Positions 12,061-23,173 of a stretch of 64,000 bases of DNA are shown one piece after another; positions within the stretch are counted from its first letter, which is position 1, and the number at the start of each line of letters is the position of its first letter. Source of the stretch: Desmodus rotundus (taxonomy: Eukaryota > Chordata > Mammalia > Chiroptera > Phyllostomidae); assembly GCF_022682495.2 (NCBI RefSeq), contig NC_071387.1, positions 195,588,143 through 195,652,142 on the forward strand, written 5' to 3'. Below the pieces are notes generated by a model, which worked only from the letters and a program-made list of their open reading frames with translations, did not search any database and was not told the DNA's origin. A program made the translations under genes and the position numbers.

Positions 12061-12525
12061 AATTTTGATCAAGTCCAATATATCTGGTTGAGAAAGTTTT
12101 CTTCTACTCTTATTTGTTGACACTTTTTATCATGAAAGTGAGTTGGATTTAGTCCAAAGAGTTTTTTGTATTTGTTGAGATGGTCATGTGAATTTTGTCT
12201 TTACTTGTATTGACATCATGTATTACATGTTAAACCAAGCTTACATTCCAGGAATGAATCCCACTTAGCCATGCTGTATAGCTAGATATATATGTTGCTG
12301 GATTCAATTTGCCAGTAATTTGCTGAAGATTTTTATGCCCAAATTCCTGGATATTATATGTGACACATTTGTGTTTTTTGTTTTTAAGTCAGGCAATAAT
12401 GGCTTAAAAGAATGAATTGAGAAGTGTTTCCTCCTCTTCTAAATTTGGAAGGGTTTATGAAGAATTGGCATTAATTCTTATTTAAATATTTGGTAGAAGT
12501 GAACTGAGAGGTTATCTGGGACAAG
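12061..12525 (-). pseudogene. older LINE-1 ORF2 fragment, antisense
   Basis: The plus strand contains inverted L1 ORF2 blocks in order: TTAAACCAAGCTTACATTCC, GGAATGAATCCCACTTAG, GGATTCAATTTGCCAGTAATTTG, TTCCTCCTCTTCTAAATTTGG and AATTCTTATTTAAATATTTGG. This is the part of the reverse transcriptase downstream of the FADD motif region. The copy is more diverged than the L1 that starts at 12540 and stops where that one begins, so it may have been the target of the later insertion. Confidence 0.8.
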
Positions 12526-12539
12526 CCTTAATTTGTTAA

Positions 12540-15495
12540 TTGTTTGTTTTGTTTTGCTTTTCACCTCATTTCATTGTTTTATTGTATCTTTTTCCATTAC
12601 TATGTAGCCCCTCTATACCCTCTTCCATCTCCCCCTGCAATCACCACACTGTTGTCTATGTCTGTGAGTCTTTTCTCTTTTTTGATCAATCCCACCACCT
12701 ACCCTCCACCCAGGGCTGTCAGCCTGCTCTCTGTCTATGAGCCTGTCTCTATTTTGCTTCTTAGATCACTTTGTTCATTAGATTCTACATATGAGTGAAA
12801 TCATATGGTTTTTGTCTTTCTCTGACTGGCTAATTTTACTTAGCATAATGTTCTCCAGGTCTACCCACACTATTGCAAAAGGTAAAATTTGTTTTCTTTC
12901 TTTTTGTACTCTTTACAGTCCAGTAGTGTTTAATTGTGCAAATGTACCATTCATCAATGTACCAGTTGTTTTATCCATTCATCTGTTGATGAACACATGG
13001 ACTGTTTCAAAATCTTGGCGATTGTAAATGACACCGCTAAGAATATAGGGGCGCTTACATTTTTTCAAGTTAGTTTTTTGGATTTCTTCAGGTAAATTCC
13101 CAGAAGTAGAGTTGCTGCATCATAAGACAGTTCCATTTTTAGTTTTTTGAGGTATCTCCGTATTGTCCTCCACGGTGGCCACACAAATCTGCATTCACAT
13201 CCACCAAGCAAAAGTGTTCCCCTTTCTCCACATCCTCTTCAGCATTTATTGTTTGATTTATTCATGATAACCATTCTGAATGATGTGTGATAATACCTCG
13301 TTGTAGTTTTAATTTGCATCTCTCTGATGGCTAGTGACACTGAGCATATTTTCATATGACTATTGGCCATCTGTATGCCCTCTTTGGAGAAGTATCTATG
13401 CACATCGTTTGCCCATTTTTTCAATGGATCATTTGTTTTTTGGGTGTTGAGTTTTATAATTTCCTTATAAATTTTGGATATTAACCCTTTATCAGATGTA
13501 ATAGTGAATATGTTCTCCCATTCTGTGGGTTGTCTTTATATTTTCTGGATGGTTTCCTTTGCTGTGCAAAAAATTTTTAGTTTGATGCTGTCCCATTTGT
13601 TTATTTTTTGTTTGTTTCCCTTACCTAAGGAGATGTATCAGAAAAGAATATTGCTATGAGCGATGCCCAAGATTTTGATGCTTATGTTTTCTTCTAGGAT
13701 TTTGGTTTGTATTGTTTTGTTTGGGGGTCTAACATTTAAGTCCTTAATCCACTTTTAGTTTATTTTTGTGTCTGGCATAAGAAGGTGGTCTAGTTTCATT
13801 TGCTTTCTTCCTCCTTCAAATATTATTTGACTATAAAGGTGTGAGTTTATTTCTGGGCTCTCTATTCTGTTCCATTATCTATGTGTTGTTTATTATGCCT
13901 GTACCATGCTGTTTGGATTACTATGGCCTTATAGTATAGTTTGATATTAGGTAGCATGATTCCTCCAACTCTTTTCTTTTTTCTCAAGATCACTCAAGAT
14001 CACTTGCTATTTGGGGCCTTTTGTGGCTCCATAAAATCTTTTGAAATGTTTGATCTACTTTTGTAAAGTACCTCATTGATATTTTGATAGGAATTGTATT
14101 GAGTCTACAGATTTCTTTGGGTAATATGAACATTTATTGTTGTTAATTCTAACTATCCATGAACATCATATATGCTTATACTTATATGTTTCTTCTTCAA
14201 TTTCTTTTGTTTGTGTCTTATAATCTTAAATTTTTTCAAGTACAGTTCTTTTACAATCTTGGTTAGATTTATTCCTAACCATTGTATTCTTTTTCAAGCA
14301 ATTATGAATGAGATTATTTTCTTAATTTCCCTTTCTAATTATTAATTTTTACATATAAAAGTATAACTGATTTCTCGGTATTAATTTTGTATTGTGCTAC
14401 TTTACTAAATTCATCTAACAGTTCTAGTAGTTTCTTGGTAGATTCTTTTGGGTTCTCTATCTACATTATCATGTCATCTGCAAATAAAGACAGTTTTACT
14501 TCTTCCTTTCCAATTTGGACATCTCTTATTTCTTCCTCTTGTCTAATTGCTGTGGCTAGGACTTCCAGTACTATGTTGAATAAGAGAGGTGAAAGTGGGC
14601 ATCCCTCTCTTGTTCCCAATCTTAAGGGGAACACTTGTATTTTTTGCCCATTTAGTATGGTCCTGGCAGTGGGTTTGCTATATATGGCCTTTATTATGTT
14701 TGGGTATGTTCTCTCTATTTTCATTGTGCTGAGAGTTTTATCATAAATGTGTGTTGGATTTTATCAAATATTTTTTCTGCATCTATTGATATATCATGTG
14801 GTTTTTATCCTTCATTTTTTTTGTGGTTTATCACATTTGTTGATTTGTAAATGTTGTACCAACCATACATCCTTGGAATAAATCCCACATGATCATGGTG
14901 TATGATCTTTTTGATGCATTACTGTAATTGGTTTGCTAATAGTTTATTGAGAATTTTAGCATATAAGTTCATCAGGAATATTGGCCTATATATATTTTTT
15001 GTAGTGTCTTTATCTGGTTTTGGAATTAGTGTAATCCTGGACTCATAAAATAAGCCTGGAGCCTCCTGTGCTCTTGAAGATTTTTTGGAATAGTTTGAGA
15101 AGTGTTAGTTCTTCTTGAAATATTTGGTAAAATTCACCTGCGAAGCCATCCTGTCTAGAGTTTTGTCTATTGGGCATTTTTTTAATTATTATTTCAATTT
15201 CATTAATAATCTGTTTATTCGGGTTCTCTGATTCTTCCTGATTTAGCTTTGCAGGATTGTATGATTCAAGGAATTTATCCATTTCATCCAGGTTATCCAA
15301 TTTGTTGGCACAGACTTGTTCACAATATTTTCTTACAATCCTTTGTGTTTCTTTGGTGTCAGTTTTTCCTCCTCATTTCAGATCGTATTTATTTGGGTCC
15401 TCTTTTTTCTTGATGACTCGGGTTAGAGGTTTGTCAATCTTCTTTATCTTTATACAGAATCCATCTCCTGGATTCATTAATTACCACCAGAGGTG
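12540..15495 (-). mobile_element. LINE-1, 5'-truncated, antisense (about 3 kb)
   Basis: Read on the minus strand this is the second half of L1 ORF2 plus a 3' UTR. The frame at 15300-15043 holds the start of the reverse-transcriptase domain (IIKKMPNRQ, DGFAGEFYQIFQEEL). The frame at 14724-14461 holds the core, with [17 protein letters not shown] and the catalytic FADD in LFADDMIM. Downstream parts are broken by stops and frameshifts. The 3' UTR (12780-12540) has the GGGGGAGATGGAAGAGGG-type text seen in bat L1s and ends in an A/C-rich tail. ORF1, the endonuclease domain and the 5' UTR are absent. ORF2 normally supplies endonuclease and reverse transcriptase for retrotransposition; this copy cannot. 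Confidence 0.93.
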
Positions 15496-16699
15496 TTAAA
15501 GTGATGAGAGAGAAAGAGAGAGAGAAAATTAACCTTTTACTAATAGCTCCAGCAATACTTATTGAGACCACTATGATCAGCTTCATTTGTTTCGAATGTT
15601 TCTTACTCCATCTCTGTGTCAAGGAAGTTAGATGCTCTCATGAACTGCTCTTCTTTTACCTTCCAAGAGAAGAGTTAAGGAGGAAGTAGGCGCAGAAAAT
15701 TGTTTGGGGAAAGTGTTTTTTCATACAGAGTCTAGATAGACAGAACTGTTTTACACATTTGTTGTTTTTTTGTAAATGTCCATATAAATGTGAATAATTT
15801 ATTATTAACAAGTAAATATTAGGTGTTTGAACTCATTACACAAAGATTCAGAAATGAAATAAATTCAGGCAACCCATAAATATAAAAGATAGGCTACCTC
15901 GAATGTGAAGTATTTTTCACTTTTTAATTAAAATGCTGCCATCAACTGAGTTCCTGCCACACTGCTTCTCCATGGGAGACATATTGTTACTCCATCTTTA
16001 GTGCTATGGCAAAGAGGTGGGTTTAGTATTTTTCTTGTTAACTACCCAGGTTAGCTATAATGGAAGTGTATGTTTCCTTCAACCTGACTAAAAGGAAAAG
16101 TACAATAAATATATCTTCTTTTTGTTTCAAGTTTACTCAGGAAATTTTATTTTATAATACCATTGACATCTTTCCCTTTTGCACCCTGAGAACCCTGATC
16201 AAAAACATTCATTTTTTTTCCATGATTCACGTCTGCCTTTATTATAATTGTATCTTTTGTGTTTTCATCTCAAACTACTGACTTTGCCATGTTCTTAACT
16301 TTTTGGCAGTTCTTTATAAGTATATTGGAATTGTATTTGAGCATTTAAGTAGAGATAAAGTATAATGCATGGCTTACTAATAGGAAACTGTTTAAAATAG
16401 ACCTTAGTACTAAAAATGCTTTAACATTAAACACTATGTAATTTCAATTTCTTTAAATAAGAACAAACTGGAGAATTCACAACTACACAGTCTCACATTT
16501 TGTTTATATTTAAACATCCCATTTTCTGACAAAACTTTCACACTCAAAAGTTACCTTTTGAACCCCATTTTTCCCAAGTACAGCTCTGTGTGTTTTCACC
16601 AGTGCGACTGTAAGCAATACCTCATACGGCTATTTTTAATGCTTTCTTCCCCTTAAAATGACAAGTATCAGGTGTCTACTCTATTAACTGACCCCGCAA
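15496..16699. other. no gene seen; short GA-rich run
   Basis: A (GA)n-like run at 15505-15527 abuts the 5' end of the L1. The rest is AT-rich with no recognised element. The frames at 15501-15689 and 16060-16281 show no motif. Confidence 0.55.
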
Positions 16700-17980
16700 A
16701 TGTGTCTACTGCCTCCATGTTGCTACTTTCACTGGGCAGTCCTGATCTTTTTCACCTTTTGGCAGCATTTGATGTGGTTCATTATCTCTTCCTCCTTGAT
16801 ACAGTTTTCATTTGTTTTCTATGTGAGCACAATTTCCCTTAGTTCTATCCTACTTCTTTTTATTTCAGTCTCCTTTATCCTTCTATTTTTGACTTTTCAA
16901 TATAGAAATGCCACAGGACCTATCTTTGATCTGTTTTATCCTTACTGTTTTCTTTGATGATTTTATCTAGTGCAATGGCTTTAAATATCATCTTTATACC
17001 AAGGACTTTGAAATTCACATTTCTAGCCCAACTGTCTCACAACTTCCACACACATTTTCAACTGTTTATTCATTACTGCTACTTGAATTTGTAATAGGCA
17101 TTTTGAATTAAACATGAGCAAAACTATGGATTTTCTCTCCAAAGCCTACTCCACCCATAATTTTCCTTATTTCATGGAAACTCCATCTTTCCAGTGTCAG
17201 GTCGAAGAGCACGTATTCACCCTGCCTCCTCTCTTTCCCACATATATTAGTGACTGCCACCAGGAAATACTGTTGGCCTCAAAATATATCCAGAAATGGA
17301 CACTTCACCATCTTTGTCCAGACCACAGCCATTTCTTTCTGGATTATGGCAGTATCTTCCTAATGGTTCTCCTTATTTCTATCCTAAACCCTGATAGCCC
17401 CTCTTTAAAAAGAGGACCGCAGTGATCCTTTTAAAACACAAGTGAGTTTTTGACTAAAAATGCACCAGTTACTTTATTTCATTCATCATGAAAGTCACAT
17501 TCCTTAAACTGACTTGTAATATTCTACACGATCTCATCAGTCTATCGCCTTCCTTCTTACTGTTCTTTCTCTCACTTTCTCTGCTCTAACCCCACTGGCA
17601 TCGCTATTGATCACTGGCTATGCTAGTTGTTCTGCCGTCTGGCTTTTTGGTTCTAGTCAGTATTGTGAGTGGAATAGTCTTCTCCCAGATGTGCCCATGC
17701 TTAGCTCAATCACCTCTTTCAAATTTCCAAATTTTATCTTTCCTTTTTGATTGCATACACCTCTCAAGTTCTCTTTAGTTTGTAGCACTGCTTGGTATTA
17801 TTTTCTATAAAACATACAATATTATTCTTCCTTTTACTATTTGATTTTTTAAGTTGCCTGTCTTATTTGCTTCTGTACTCTTAATGCACACTCCACATGG
17901 ACAGGGATCAGTACTACATTCATTTAGCCAAGTACATTGTACATGTTCACAAGATACTAAATGTTTGAGTACTCAACATA
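16700..17980 (+). pseudogene. L2 LINE, 3' half, plus strand
   Basis: About 1.28 kb follows the mammalian L2 consensus: a GGCAGCATTTGATGTGGTTC-like block, then CTAGTGCAATGGCTTTAAAT, CATCTTTATACCAAGGACTT (the decayed YADD reverse-transcriptase motif), AACATGAGCAAAACTATGGA, GTTGGCCTCAAAATATATCC and AGTGATCCTTTTAAAACACA. A 3'-end-like segment CACATGGACAGGGATC...AGTACTCAAC closes it. The frame at 17114-17425 retains an L2-like stretch around ILASKYIQKWTLHHL, but it stops early. L2 mobilisation ended long before modern mammals diversified, so this is a fossil. It is one of the longest single elements in the window. Confidence 0.88.
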
Positions 17981-18430
17981 AGTTGTATACAAGAAAATGT
18001 GACTGAATTATCCCTAATGTTATCCTTTTGTTTACTATAGATATTACTAAAACCAAAATAAAACTAAATTTAGTAAGTATACTATATTTTATCTTATTTT
18101 ATTTTATGGTACGGTAAGGAATAATATAGATGATTGACAACGCAGTGATTTTTACATCACAGGATTAAGGTCTCATTTCACTTCTGCTAATATGTATGAA
18201 ATTTGGACAAATAGATTAAAGTCATAGTTATAAAAATAATATTACTAGCTTACACGATTTCTAAAATTGTGTTCAAGACTGGTGGTAAGATTTCAACACG
18301 CGCAATTGTGGAATAGAAATGAACTGGAGAACAGTGAAGCCGTGCGTGTTTGTGCACTGATTGGGTTTCTTCGGGCGTGCCACTGCGGTGCATGGCTCAT
18401 TAGAGGCTCTGGGATCCGATTATACACGCT
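17981..18430. other. unassigned; CpG-bearing tract at 18265-18430
   Basis: The left part is AT-rich. From about 18265 the sequence turns GC-richer with several CpGs (ACACGCGC, CCGTGCGTG, TCGGGCGTG). I do not recognise a repeat family. A 69-codon frame (18267-18476) runs into the MIR and looks fortuitous. Confidence 0.45.
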
Positions 18431-18625
18431 TCAAAGTCCTGCTCCTCCAATGAAACTGTCAGCAGCTAGTTATTGATCTTTTACATCCGCAATTCCTCTA
18501 TCTGTAAAATGGGGTCTGCATAGTACTTATCCCTTGGATTCCATAAAGGATTAAATAAGCTAAAGGTATCAGAGCATGTAGATATTTGTTCCTCGTGTAG
18601 TAAGCATTGAATAAGTTTCTTATTA
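18431..18625 (+). repeat. MIR SINE, plus strand
   Basis: The order of blocks fits MIR: TTCAAAGTCCTGCTCCTCC-like text, a CAGCAGCTAG segment, CTCTATCTGTAAAATGGGG (the conserved core), ATAGTACTTATCCC, AGGATTAAATAAGCTAAAG, and a GTAGTAAGCATTGAATAAG end. MIRs are ancient tRNA-derived SINEs that used L2 for mobilisation. The copy is near full length but diverged. Confidence 0.8.
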
Positions 18626-20708
18626 TAGAGCAGAGAGATAAATATTGGGTAACATTACATATACCCAGTGTGTTGAAGTTGCAGGTTTGAACATACTTTC
18701 TGAGTATAGAGAGTATCAAAATTTATCACATTGTAAGAGTTAAATTAACATCCAATCAAAATACTCTAATGAATAGGGGGAAAACAGTGAAGTCAAGTAA
18801 GATAAATATTTACTTTATATAGAATCAACTGAAACAGCCCAATATTAACTGAAAATGTATTAAGCTATAACATGTCAGTTTAATACATCATTACCCCTAA
18901 ATGTATGATAACTACTTCATCTGATTCCCATTTTATTAAAAAGCTATTTTTCATAACATGAGGAAAAACTTATTGTTCCTTTTTTCTATATTTATCATGT
19001 TGCTTCTGAGTGTTTGAAGGGATTTTCCAAGGCAGTGTTAACTCCATCTGAGTCACTCCATATGTCTTCATTAGAATATAACTCAATGTTTCATGCTCAA
19101 AATCTTATTTTGTGGTGAGCCAGATGTATCTGTGAACAGATGTAAAACTAAAATATTAGAGTTAAAATAAGGAAAAGAACAGGGAGACACTGTTCTCTTG
19201 GCTTTATAGAATAGAAAAAGTTTTTTATTAATATGGTCCTATGATGATGTAAATAGGATGGCACTGGAAAGAGACAACTTGACATATTCTGTAATACAAA
19301 GTCAAGGTGAATTCAACAGAATATATTAAATTATGTAAATTGGGGATAATGAAAAGAAACAAGTTAAAAATAAATTTTAATAGATAAGTCCATATTTCAT
19401 AGGCTGAAATTGCTACAATTAAATTAATTTTATAAATGTTGAATATATTGCTCATTACACAATTTTCTATGTTAAATCTTATTTTCCTTTTTATCAATGT
19501 AACTTTCAGTGGTAATATGTGATCTTAATTCTATATAAATGTTTTCCTTAGGATGCTTGGGAAAAGTGGAACTTGATAAGTTTGTAAGAAATACCAGAAA
19601 CCACCCTTATTTAATCAAAGATCTTGCACTACATAACTCTTTCTTACGGACAATATCCATGAGGGACTTCCTCGGACAATGCTAGACTAGATCCCAGAAT
19701 TTGTTGTCGAACTCAATGTTCTACACACAAATGCAAGTCAGTATTTTCTATGCTTTTTCTTCTATGAGGAATATAAGCTTAAAGATTGTTTTAAAGATGA
19801 GTTTCAAGTGAATACTTTTTGATGGATTGAATCTCAGAACATATTTAAATTTATAGCACACTCTTTCTAAAACATCATTGTCATTCTACCCCATACACTT
19901 TTTATCATCTCAACAACCTAACAGTAGAAATTCAGTCTGTTAAAGGGTTGCAATGCTTGTAAAGTAATCTTTATAACATAGTTCTAACTTTCTTTTCTTA
20001 AAAAGTATTCCACATGTTGTGGTAACATCAAAGTTAGATAATACTATAATGACTTTGGGCACAGTTACAAGGCAAATGAGAAAACATAAAAGTAGTTATA
20101 TCTTACATAAACTAAATTAAGTGAATAGCAAGGCATTTTAAAAATAATTGTAATATTCATCATCCAGAGAAATAAAATGAATTTATAACACTAACATATG
20201 CATATGTATGTTTTTTTGAAAAAAAAAGGAACTCTGTGGGTAATGCATATTATGATATTACAGCAAACTCATTAGAATAGACCAATATTTATTATATTGG
20301 AAACCCTAACAATGAAAGCTATTAAGTGAGAAAATGGTTGCCAAATGTATCATATAGTAAAACAACTGTGATTTTTACAGATTGAAATAAATTAGTGATA
20401 AAATTCATATTTTCAATGAGTACATGTGTGTTTACATATATGATTATGTAACACATCTAAGCCTACCATGATTACTCATGCTGTACAGAGAATCAGCAGA
20501 TTTATAACTTTTGTCTGTCTTTTTGAGGAATGCTGCGTAATAGGAGATGCCTACGTGGCAGAAGTGACACAGAGAATGTTCTTTATATAATAATATGTTT
20601 AATATGTGCTCACCTCTAAAAACAATTGAAAGAGCAATAAAATAAAGTGAAATTGAAAAGAAATGTAGCCCTGCACTTGTACAATAATACATGATTGTTA
20701 ACTCAGCA
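18626..20708. other. AT-rich DNA, no gene seen
   Basis: About 2 kb with no recognised element or gene. The frames at 19228-19497 (-) and 20444-20692 (-) have no motifs beyond hydrophobic, AT-driven composition. Confidence 0.6.
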
Positions 20709-20722
20709 TACAGCTAAGTTTT
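20709..20722. repeat. target-site duplication, left copy
   Basis: TACAGCTAAGTTTT occurs here and again at 21175-21188, exactly bracketing an antisense L1 insertion. The left copy runs directly into the poly-T that is the L1 tail on the minus strand. Confidence 0.9.
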
Positions 20723-21174
20723 TTTTCCCTTTATTCACTTTTTATTTTTACATTCTATATTATCTGTATCTGTAGTTTACTTTGATTATAATACACATTT
20801 TTAACTTGTTGTAACCCATTTTTTCTCTTTTTTTTACTTTTTATTGTTATTCGATTACAGTTGTATGCCTTTTCTCCCCATCCCCCCACCCCACCCCAGC
20901 CGAACCCACCTCCCTCCCCCACCTCCACCCCCTGCCTTGATTTTTGTCCACGTGTCCTTTATAGTAGTTCCTGTAATCCCCTCTCCCCACTGTCCCCTCC
21001 CCACTCCACCCCTGGCTATTGTTAGATTGTTCTTAACTTCAGTGTCTCTGGTTATATTTTGTTTGCTTTTTTCTTCTGTTGATTATGTTCCAGTTAAAGG
21101 TGAGATCATATGGTATTTGTCCCTCACCGTCTGGTTTATTTCACTTAGCATAATGCTCTCCAGTTCCATCCATG
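20723..21174 (-). mobile_element. 5'-truncated LINE-1 with apparent 3' transduction, antisense
   Basis: On the minus strand the insert starts in the last part of L1 ORF2 and runs through a bat-type 3' UTR (CCCCTCCACC-rich on the plus strand) to the usual L1 end, ACTGTAATCGAATAACAATAA, near 20843-20863. That end carries its own A-rich stretch (about 20812-20835). About 80 bases of non-L1 sequence follow, then an A-tail (T-run at 20719-20726). Two AATAAA motifs lie just before the tail (inverted TTTATT near 20730 and 20741). A second tail beyond the L1 end, within one pair of target-site duplications, is the signature of read-through and 3' transduction. A 118-codon plus-strand frame across it (20844-21200) is an artefact of the C-rich strand. 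Confidence 0.88.
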
Positions 21175-21188
21175 TACAGCTAAGTTTT
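21175..21188. repeat. target-site duplication, right copy
   Basis: This exact 14-base copy of 20709-20722 marks the 5' junction of the antisense L1. It confirms a single retrotransposition event. Confidence 0.9.
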
Positions 21189-21879
21189 AATATAAAATAG
21201 TTTACTAATTTAGCATGGCTTAAGCATTAAAGGATTTAATCTTAAAGTGCTATGGATATTTAAACAAGTGATCAGGTGACTTTCATATCCTTCCCTCTAG
21301 CAATATGGTTTGTATGTATATAAATATTTTTCCCCTCATGCATGTACGTTCTCACATGTGACCTGGGTTGGTGTGGGACTCACACAAGCAGGGTTCCAGT
21401 GCCAGGTTCAGATGCAAATTCCAATGTCACAAGAAGTAAGTGAATGGCTGATAAAACCCACCCAAAGGGAAATCCAGGCCAGAGATCTAAAATTTAATAG
21501 TTCTCTGTTATTGTTTTTCATGTTTAGAACATTTATTGCTTTATTTTGATATGTTAATTCATTGAAAATATGTGGTAAAATACTATTTTTTGCTTGATAC
21601 TTTTGAAACATACTTAAAGGAGTAGTTACTTCTGATAGAAAATGACTTAATGAATATTATTAAATCAAATGTTATACTTATCTGTGATGTTTACATGTTT
21701 TCGTTAGTTGAACAGTTTATTTTCTTGTTCTTGATAGATTTATTTTTGCTACAAATTTCCCCCTAAATAGTACTTCACCTGCATTTTACCAATTTTGTCA
21801 TGTGTTGAAAAATTATGTAATCACATTTGATTTTTATTTTCATTTTTTCCCCTGATCTTTGGGTGGTGATTAGTAAGAA
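21189..21879. other. AT-rich DNA, no gene seen
   Basis: Nothing supportable. The 79-codon frame at 21310-21549 has no recognised motif. Confidence 0.5.
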
Positions 21880-22030
21880 TTTGCTATTATTCTTTCACTT
21901 AATTACAGAATTTTAATGGTGTTAACTTGTTGAAATGTACTGAGGTTTTGTGGGCTGGTAAGTAGTCAGTTCGATCAACAGCCCACATCTGCTTGGAAAG
22001 AATTTTTGTTAGTTGTTAATTATGATAAAG
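21880..22030 (-). repeat. possible old LINE-1 ORF2 fragment, antisense
   Basis: Text such as TTGAAATGTACTGAGGTTTTG, TGGGCTGGTAAGTAG and TTGGAAAGAATTTTTG resembles inverted L1 ORF2 (consensus-like TTTATTGAGACTTGTTTTAT and CTTGAAAAGAATGTG). The match is diverged and the edges are unclear. It may extend to about 22650. Confidence 0.45.
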
Positions 22031-22963
22031 TTTTTCTTTTTAATAAATGTAATTAGATTTATTTTCATATGATATACATATTTAATTCTAGATGCAGTTT
22101 TAGATAAAGTGGATCTTTTACACAGAATTCTTTTAAAGAAGTTTGCATATATAAAACTTTGTTATTTTAATCTTTTATAAACTTAATTAACTTATTATAT
22201 TAATATACTAGTAGAACCATTATAAAATATAAAATTACAATCATTAATATAGTTACAGCTGTCTCTATTGTATTGATTACATGTGTCTATGACTATTATG
22301 TTTTCCTAAGATATTAATCCATTTATTTTATAAGCATTTTAATGTTTTATTACCTTAATCTGCCTCTCCATTATTTATCTGAAATAATTTTTCAATCACT
22401 AAGTTTAATTACTTAATATTTTAATGTTCTTTTATATTTTCTAAATGCTAACATATATTTTAAAGTAAAATTTGTTTTTTTAAATTATTTGCATATTACT
22501 TTATTTTTCTGCTTTGAAATATGTTCATTTTTTAATGACTTTGATGAGTACATAGTAAACGCTTATTAAAACTCAAATTCAATTTCCCCATCAATGTTGA
22601 AATTTACCAATATCTGTATATTTCCTAGAGCAAGATTGTTTCAACCTCTCTGTGCTCTCATGTCCTTTCTGCCTTCCCTGCACTGGTCCAATATCGGTTT
22701 CTTCTGTAACAGTATGTGTTGATTTCTATGGTTATACTCTAATTGTTTGGACATTTCAAAAGTTCAGCCAGCAATAGATTTTTAATTAAGATTTTATTTA
22801 TCTAATTTTTAAAATCTTATTGCTTCTACCTGGATGAGTTACTTTTCTTGCTGGGAATTCCTCCCAAGTTATTTTACAGATTCTCTTTTTGTGGTAATGT
22901 CCTTGATTCTGTGTGCCTGAGAACATCTGTAATTCATGCTGGTATTTAAATGACTGCTCAGAT
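22031..22963. other. AT-rich DNA, possibly decayed L1
   Basis: Very T-rich sequence without clear motifs. It could be a continuation of the old L1 fragment at its left. The hAT insertion at 22964 lies within it. Confidence 0.4.
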
Positions 22964-23173
22964 CAGAGGTCAGCAAAATTCTTCTGGAAAGAGAGAAACA
23001 GTAAATGTTAGAGGCCTCACAGGCCATTTGCTCTCCTTCTCAAGTTTCAGCTCTGCCATTATATCAGGAGAGCGTCCACAGAGGATATATAAATGAGTAT
23101 GCATGGCGGTGTTCCAATAAAATTTTATGTCTAAAACAGGCAGCAAGCTACAAGCCATAGTTGGTTGACACTG
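22964..23173. mobile_element. hAT-Charlie non-autonomous element (MER1-group type)
   Basis: The left terminal sequence CAGAGGTCAGCAAAATTCTT and the right end GGTTGACACTG are mutually inverted, as in hAT-Charlie MITEs. Inside, AGAGAAACAGTAAATGTTAGAGG, CACAGGCCATTTGCTC, TCTGCCATTATATC, GGCGGTGTTCCAATAAAATT and AAACAGGCAGCAAGCTAC match the common family in order. Flanking 8-mers GCTCAGAT and GCCTGGAT agree at 5 of 8 positions, as expected for an aged hAT target duplication. It encodes nothing. Confidence 0.85.

Noticed and set aside
14387..14746. 119-codon plus-strand frame
   Set aside because: It is a shadow of the antisense L1 reverse-transcriptase region, whose motifs are on the minus strand.
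20844..21200. 118-codon proline-rich plus-strand frame
   Set aside because: It is the antisense reading of the G-rich L1 3' UTR and crosses the target-site duplication.
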